From positions 687,001 to 751,000 of the forward strand of contig JAJOZX010000922.1 of the NCBI GenBank assembly GCA_023014485.1: a stretch of 64,000 nt of DNA. The letters run 5' to 3'. The first letter of the stretch is position 1; each line of letters opens with the position of its first letter. The notes beneath the pieces are model-generated. The model saw only the letters and a program-made list of their open reading frames with translations, did not search any database and was not told the DNA's origin. Shown here piece by piece: positions 59,089 through 64,000 of this stretch. Source of the DNA: Bathynomus jamesi. Its lineage: Eukaryota; Arthropoda; Malacostraca; Isopoda; Cirolanidae. The translations under genes and the position numbers were made by a program.

Positions 59089-59825
59089 ATGCTCCAGGGT
59101 GGTTTTGGATAAAATCTCATCCTAATGCAAGTGATGGTGCATATAACTTTTAGCATTTAATGTGCTTGCTTCGAAATTTAGATGAACAACAATAGATCAA
59201 TCATAGAACCAGTATTAAAGAATACGCCCACTTTGCTCACCCAGAAATATACTCATATCAATGGTAACTGACAAGAGACTAGAAATTAGGGAGCAAGCTA
59301 TTCAGAAAATCATCCTTTCAACAACAGGATTTTCAGGTACCAGAAACTTTGAGTTGCCTCGAACCCTCAATTTCCATCTACTGACTACACCGAAATGATC
59401 GATTGGCAAAAGAGATCATTACTCCTCCACCGCTGCTAAACAATTTCAGCGACGATGAGCTACTACAGGCTCAATGTAAGCCATTGGAGATAGCTTCTTT
59501 TCTACGCCACAGTCAAAGTGTGGAAAGGGCAGTGAACCTAGTAACAAAGGCATGTCAGGAGAGAATAGGATATGACAACCGTCAAAAGTTTATCTTAAAC
59601 TCATTAGAATCAAGGCGAAAACTGCCAAATTTGAATGGAAGGCCTAGTGGAATGAGTAAGAAACATATGAAATAAAATTTCCTAATGATATTGAAAATTT
59701 CTTCCCTTTTGATGTGATAAGGAACAATGAAAAAGTTAATTGAATTTTAGCACATTTATTATGCCTCTATTTTTTCTTCTGAATATATTGTTGTACTTAA
59801 TTAATTTTCCTAATACTGTACATTA

Positions 59826-62392
59826 CACTAGGCAACAAATTTCAACATTTTCTTTGTTACAGACACGTGAAACTACTGATTCCTACTACAGCGGTGATGC
59901 TGATTTCAGATCTGATATCAAAATTTCTCTATCACGTCAGATTTTGTGTAACCGAAAACCACTATTTTTCATTTTTTTCTCACCCGCTTCTATTACGAAA
60001 GCCGTCTAAGCTACTTTTCCGTGCCACGTTTTATGTTAAGCATACTTAAATAATTAGTGAACAGGGATGTCTTTCCTCCTTTATTCTGGTTTAAGACAGA
60101 CAGCGGAATTCCGCTGGCGGAGTTACCACCCCTGCGCCCAACCATCCACCCAAAGCGCGTTAGTATTTTGTTGTTACTACTGAAAGGCAAATTCCTGTTC
60201 TTAAGTGAAACTTTGGTGTGTCCTCTTCCTTTGTCGCTTGTAGGATGACGAGCTCTCCTTCTGCAGGAACCAACAATAATCTCCCATCATATTTGGGTTG
60301 AAATTACCTTGGTATCTGTTTTCCATAACTGAGATCTGTTGGTGGAAGCGCTCACCATGCTCGTCACTTACAGCCCCAAGGTTGGCCGGGAAGAAGTCAA
60401 GATGAGAATGTAAAAAATGAATTTTCAAAGACATTCTGCATCCCATTATTTCATAAGATTTAAGCATGTTTTCTACGAGTTTACGGTGGTTTTCAGCTTT
60501 GTGGTTTCCAAGAAAATTTTTGACAACTTCAACGAAAGATGTCCATGCTCCCAGTTCATTCTCATTTAGGTTAGATGGAAACGATGAGTCGTGGATGACA
60601 CTGCGGATCTGTGGTCCAGTGAAAACTCCAGCTTCTAGCTTAGCATCTGTCAATATTCCTTTGAATTTATCCTTTAAATATTGGAAACCACTACCTTGAT
60701 GATCCATACCCTTCACGAAATTTTTCATAAGGCCAAGTTTAATGTGAAGTGGTGGAAGATGTACTTTCTGAGGGTCAATAAGTGCTGGGTGTTTCACATT
60801 GTATTTACCAACAACATGTTCAGTTCTAGATGGCCAATCATGTTTTTTGTAGTGGTTCTTGTCATCTCTGCTGTTCCATAGACACAAAAAGCACATATGC
60901 TTTGTGTAGCCCAACTGTAACCCAAGAAGTAATGATACAACTTTAAGGTCGCCACAAATATTCCATGTGTGGTCCTTATATTTGATGAGTCTTAGCAGCA
61001 GTTTCATCGATTCATAAGTCTCATTAAGGCCAGTGGCATGTGCTACAGGTATTGAAGGTTTTTCATTGCCGTTGTGCAGTAATACAGCTTTAAGGCTAGC
61101 TTTACTAGAGTCAATGAACAGTCTCCATTCTTTTGGATCATAGCGACAGCCAATCCCTTGCATCAGACCACTGATATCGTGGCAGAAACAAACGTTTTCT
61201 TCCTGTAAGTAAAATGATGAAAACTGCAAATGGCGATGGCGAAAATGGGAAACTTTGGTGTTTGGTTGGAGAAGATTAAATTCTTGAAGTCTTGAACCAA
61301 GCAACTCTGCCTTTTCTTTTGGTAATTCCAAATCGCGCACTAAGTCATTTAACTCCGCTTGACTTAACAAATGTGGGGAAATATTTGCATCTGGAACATA
61401 TATGCCATCTTTCCCTGTTTCTATATCACTAGCAGAATCTTCAGATGAACTGCTGTCTGTTATCGTTGCTGGTGGAACTGGTGGTGGATTTGTTTCATCA
61501 TGTGGTACTGGTTTCATTGCTGATTCGCAGTTTGGGTACGTGATCTTTGATTTGTTTTTCTTTGTGAAACCAGCAATCTTTGTCAAACAAAAATAACAAT
61601 CATTGAAGTGATTTTTCGGCTCACGCCAAACCATGGGGACTGAGAACGGCATAGCTTTTCTTTTACCATTCATCCAAGCTATTAACATTGCATTGCACTG
61701 TGCACAGCAAATATGTGGTGCCCAGTCCCTCTGTTGGTCTCCTAACTTACAGTCAAAATAACACTTGTAGGCAAGTTTAATCTTTGTTGTTATGTTTCTA
61801 CGTTGTGGCTTAGGTGTATATTGTCCACAGACAAAGCAGAAGTTGTCTGGGTGATTTACACAAGCACGTCTATTTGATGCCATTTTGAATTACCATACAA
61901 TATCTGAAAAAACGTAGAAAGTAATTATTACGATGTGCAAAATAAAAAGAAATACACACCGTAGTACAAAACAAATGCTATAAAAACACACAAGTCACCA
62001 CAACCTGTCACTTGCTCATCAGCAGAGAGTTTCAACAACCGTTCTGCTTGACTGTTACGTAGCGACTGACCGTTGGGCCGTTGCCCGTTACTATGCTCTT
62101 GACTCAGTATTGCCAACTCGGGATAAATTTTATTTATCAAAATTGTTCGAATTTGTATATAGTTGGCAAAAAAAATTGCTTTAACCTTGAAAAGCAAGTT
62201 TCATATTACTGGCATTAAGCCGATTAAAACCAAAATCTGGACGTGGTAGAAAATTTTACTAAAAGTGATTTGCATTTTACACAAAATCTAGACGTGATAG
62301 AAAAAATCTAATTATAGATTTGAAATCAGCATACCGAAATTAGCTAGGAGCACCTATTTGGTCTTCTGTAACAAAATCTTTGTTGCCTAGTG
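59826..62392 (-). mobile_element. CACTA/Chapaev-like transposon, copy 3, apparently intact
   Basis: 2567 bp with imperfect TIRs of about 125 bp starting CACTAGGCAACAAA at both ends and sharing TTGTTACAGA, ATGCTGATTTC and TCTATCACGTC. Perfect 3-bp duplication TTA (59,823-59,825; 62,393-62,395). It sits in the 3' part of the outer unclassified transposon, so it is among the youngest insertions here. Confidence 0.92.
60201..61883 (-). CDS. Candidate CACTA/Chapaev-like transposase, intact 560 aa
   Basis: An uninterrupted frame, the only protein of this element. The N-terminus is Cys/His-rich: C16-x2-C19 (FCFVCGQ), C41/C45, H57-x-C59, C60-x2-C63 and C96-x2-C99 (DCYFCL), probably zinc-binding. Then come an acidic Ser-rich linker (about 130-160) and a charged helix (about 175-205). 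A DDE-like core follows: D258 (LFIDSSK), D312 (ICGDLKV), C331-x2-C334 (CFLCLW), HIKLGLMKNF (380-389) and E511 (DEHGERFHQ). The wide D-to-E gap with a CxxC insert is typical of CMC-type transposases. It would cut and paste the element; no experiment supports this. The tail is basic. Confidence 0.85.
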   Translation of the reverse strand: MASNRRACVNHPDNFCFVCGQYTPKPQRRNITTKIKLAYKCYFDCKLGDQQRDWAPHICCAQCNAMLIAWMNGKRKAMPFSVPMVWREPKNHFNDCYFCLTKIAGFTKKNKSKITYPNCESAMKPVPHDETNPPPVPPATITDSSSSEDSASDIETGKDGIYVPDANISPHLLSQAELNDLVRDLELPKEKAELLGSRLQEFNLLQPNTKVSHFRHRHLQFSSFYLQEENVCFCHDISGLMQGIGCRYDPKEWRLFIDSSKASLKAVLLHNGNEKPSIPVAHATGLNETYESMKLLLRLIKYKDHTWNICGDLKVVSLLLGLQLGYTKHMCFLCLWNSRDDKNHYKKHDWPSRTEHVVGKYNVKHPALIDPQKVHLPPLHIKLGLMKNFVKGMDHQGSGFQYLKDKFKGILTDAKLEAGVFTGPQIRSVIHDSSFPSNLNENELGAWTSFVEVVKNFLGNHKAENHRKLVENMLKSYEIMGCRMSLKIHFLHSHLDFFPANLGAVSDEHGERFHQQISVMENRYQGNFNPNMMGDYCWFLQKESSSSYKRQRKRTHQSFT

Positions 62393-62907
62393 TTATTAAA
62401 TAAAATATTATACGTTAATAAAGATTTGTCATCAAAAAACCTGAATGTAGAGTAAGTCTTGTATAAATGGAATATTCTTCAATATAGGTAAAAAAGTGAA
62501 AAATTGTGCCAGGGGTAGGAGGCTTTAAACAGCGAAAATAATTTATGAGGGGGTTCCTGTGTTCCATTCAAACCCCTCACAATATGTACCTTTTCAATAT
62601 AAAATTTCGACCCGGCCTACTGTATACCCTTGACGATTGGTTAGGTTAAGTCGTAATATTTTCGTTAGTTTTAAAGAAGATATCATTTGGTAATTGAGGC
62701 TTGGGGCCCTGATCTTCAGGTGATCCAGAAATTCTAATATAAAATAAAATTTCAGGGAATTCATTACACTTTATGGACTAAATTTCGACATTACAAAATC
62801 CACAATAATTTTAATTTATGTTTAATTTAAATTTCAGATGGACGAAAACAGTTGACAAAAGAAGGATGAATTATTTCTGCAGATTGATGAGATTCCGCAA
62901 ATGTGTA

Positions 62908-63600
62908 CAGGGTGTTCGAAAAGTCCCTTCACCCCCTACAAAATGTACATATTGTAATACCAATTTTATTTTTGTGTGATTAATTGAATTTATGTGTGAT
63001 TCATTGACTATTTTTTTCTTTTCTAGGTATCAGAGTTGTGTGACCAATGGCAGACCAGTCCACTTACACTCTGGAGAAAAGGATAGTGGTGAGCACATGG
63101 GCTCATGAAAGGTCACATACTGGTAAAACGATGCATAATATCCAGAATGATTTCAACACAAGATTCAATAAGGCTGCACCACCAAACAAGACGGTATTAC
63201 GCTGGGAGATAAAGCTGTTTGAAACTGGCTCCATCAAGGACAGATCACGGTCGGGAAGACCAACAGCGCGAGCAGAACAATGTGAAGGTGTGTTTGCATC
63301 GGTGGCTCGTTCATCAAAAAAATCACTTGCAGTTCCCATGTCCACAATGAGAGATCATATGACAAAAGATCTCGGCATGAAACCATACCGCAATGCTGCG
63401 TCGATTCTCACACCGCACATGGAGGCGCATAATCCTTTGTTACGAAAATGATGGTGCACACACAGATATTCTTGATTAATAACTGTATTTACTGTAATTA
63501 AAGTAATTGTTGCTAGTGACTTGTTTCTTAAATTACACCTACCACATATAAATACAATCACACAAAAAATAAAATTGGACGGGACTTTTCGAACACCCTG
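62908..63600 (+). mobile_element. Mariner element, same family as 23,492, deleted copy
   Basis: Ends CAGGGTGTTCGAAAAGTCCC and GGGACTTTTCGAACACCCTG, TA-flanked. The centre is missing about 650 bp relative to the copy at 23,492, and the right TIR is shortened. Confidence 0.9.
63047..63451 (+). pseudogene. Mariner transposase, catalytic part deleted
   Basis: Starts MADQSTYTLEKRIVVS; the DNA-binding half (RSRSGRPTARAEQC; STMRDHMTKDLGMKPY) is joined to a different frame of the C-terminal end, and all catalytic residues are lost. The 134-codon frame is otherwise open. Confidence 0.88.
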
Positions 63601-64000
63601 TAGAAAGTTGTATTTAAAAAATGCGGCTATGGCTGACGGACTGACTTTCTACAAAGTAATGGAAATACGGCTATATATACAATTTTATTTTCGTGTTTAC
63701 ATGTTTACTTGGTGTCAATATTTAGACCTATACAGCATTATCTTAACACAGCATTATTTAATACTCTTAACAGTGATTTAGGTCCCATGAATATCTTTAA
63801 AATACCATATAGAAGGTTTACAATCCAAAATACAATCAATCCCAAATACAATCCAAAACATCAAAATGTCAAGGTTTAAAATCCAAAATACATTTAATCC
63901 AAAATACAATCCTAAATATCAGAAGGTTTACAATCCAAAATACATATTGAACAATGCTATGCAGTCTGTTACTGTGTATTATATAATTTGTATTCAGCTC
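63601..64000. other. Anonymous AT-rich DNA
   Basis: Short repeats of AATCCAAAATACAATC (63,820-63,945). No gene seen. Confidence 0.5.

Larger units (their letters stand above)
54871..59675 (+). pseudogene. Candidate transposase of the outer element, interrupted
   Basis: A 328-codon frame (54,871-55,857) starts MTTRSKSSNAAFGYPTEFPG and holds CLGFDGRED, LLCDGTPVNTGKIGGAI, WLVCLLHLNELPFMHVY and TTGPNTFAGSTGN. A stop at 55,857 is followed by the 3.2 kb inner element; coding resumes after 59,097 with several stops and ends in a clean piece (59,403-59,675) with LRHSQSVERAVNLVTKACQE. Both pieces match, in order, the inner element's protein. The Asp-rich FDGR and CDGT blocks may be catalytic; that is inference. 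Confidence 0.75.
54739..62619 (+). mobile_element. Unclassified DNA transposon with 8-bp TSD (outer element)
   Basis: Ends TAGGCCGCGTCGAAAAT and inverse of TAGGCCGGGTCGAAATT, with a perfect 8-bp duplication CTGTATAC (54,731-54,738; 62,620-62,627). After removing two inner insertions the body is about 2.1 kb. TAGG ends with 8-bp duplications are hAT-like (P elements also make 8 bp), but the protein does not fit a family I can name. Confidence 0.85.
54635..62726. mobile_element. MITE with GGATCACCTGAAGATCAGG ends, copy 2 (outer shell of nest)
   Basis: Ends GGATCACCTGAAGATCAGGG and inverse, with a perfect 8-bp duplication AGAAATTC (54,627-54,634; 62,727-62,734). Without the insertions it would be about 200 bp, like the copy at 33,650. 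It is split at its CTGTATAC site by the next element. Confidence 0.88.

Noticed and set aside
59740..60009. 89-codon frame across 59,826
   Set aside because: It crosses the transposon boundary and consists of TIR sequence.

Overview
This 64 kb window is repeat-dense nuclear DNA of an animal, most likely an arthropod. The clues are short interstitial runs of the arthropod-type telomere unit CCTAA/TTAGG (near 18,453-18,544, with short TTAGG arrays near 25,275), many Tc1/mariner and hAT elements, CR1-like LINE pieces and a Polinton/Maverick. I recognise no ordinary host gene. The window is a graveyard of mobile elements, many with readable boundaries and target-site duplications (TSDs).

Positions 1-15,202: a CR1-like LINE on the minus strand is cut in two by a 12.8 kb Polinton/Maverick (adintovirus-like) element at 825-13,661, with a perfect 6-bp TSD (AACCAA) and terminal inverted repeats (TIRs) of about 340 bp. 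On the minus strand it carries three unrecognised genes and a truncated protein-primed family B DNA polymerase. On the plus strand it carries a broken conserved Polinton gene, a broken retroviral-type integrase with chromodomain, a putative penton/minor capsid gene, a basic core-like gene, a frameshifted major capsid gene and an adenain-type protease. No packaging ATPase was found. Its right third holds a tandemly duplicated, apparently spliced small gene with a TATA box, and a stray copy of part of the integrase.

Positions 15,527-54,600: a patchwork of DNA transposons. It includes two of three copies of a CACTA/Chapaev-like family with a zinc-finger plus DDE-like protein; hAT elements and small hAT MITEs with 8-bp TSDs; six or more Tc1/mariner elements, one full length with a single stop codon; several perfect foldback (palindromic) derivatives; two hairpin elements carrying tRNA-like sequences; LINE fragments; and long (TA)n tracts. 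An almost perfect 14-bp satellite lies at about 42,340-42,670.

Positions 54,635-62,726: a four-part nest. A roughly 200-bp MITE was hit by an unclassified transposon (8-bp TSD). That element was then hit by a relative (9-bp TSD) and by the third CACTA/Chapaev-like copy (3-bp TSD). The third copy keeps an uninterrupted 560-codon gene and is the best candidate for a recently active element. The window ends with a deleted mariner and anonymous AT-rich DNA.
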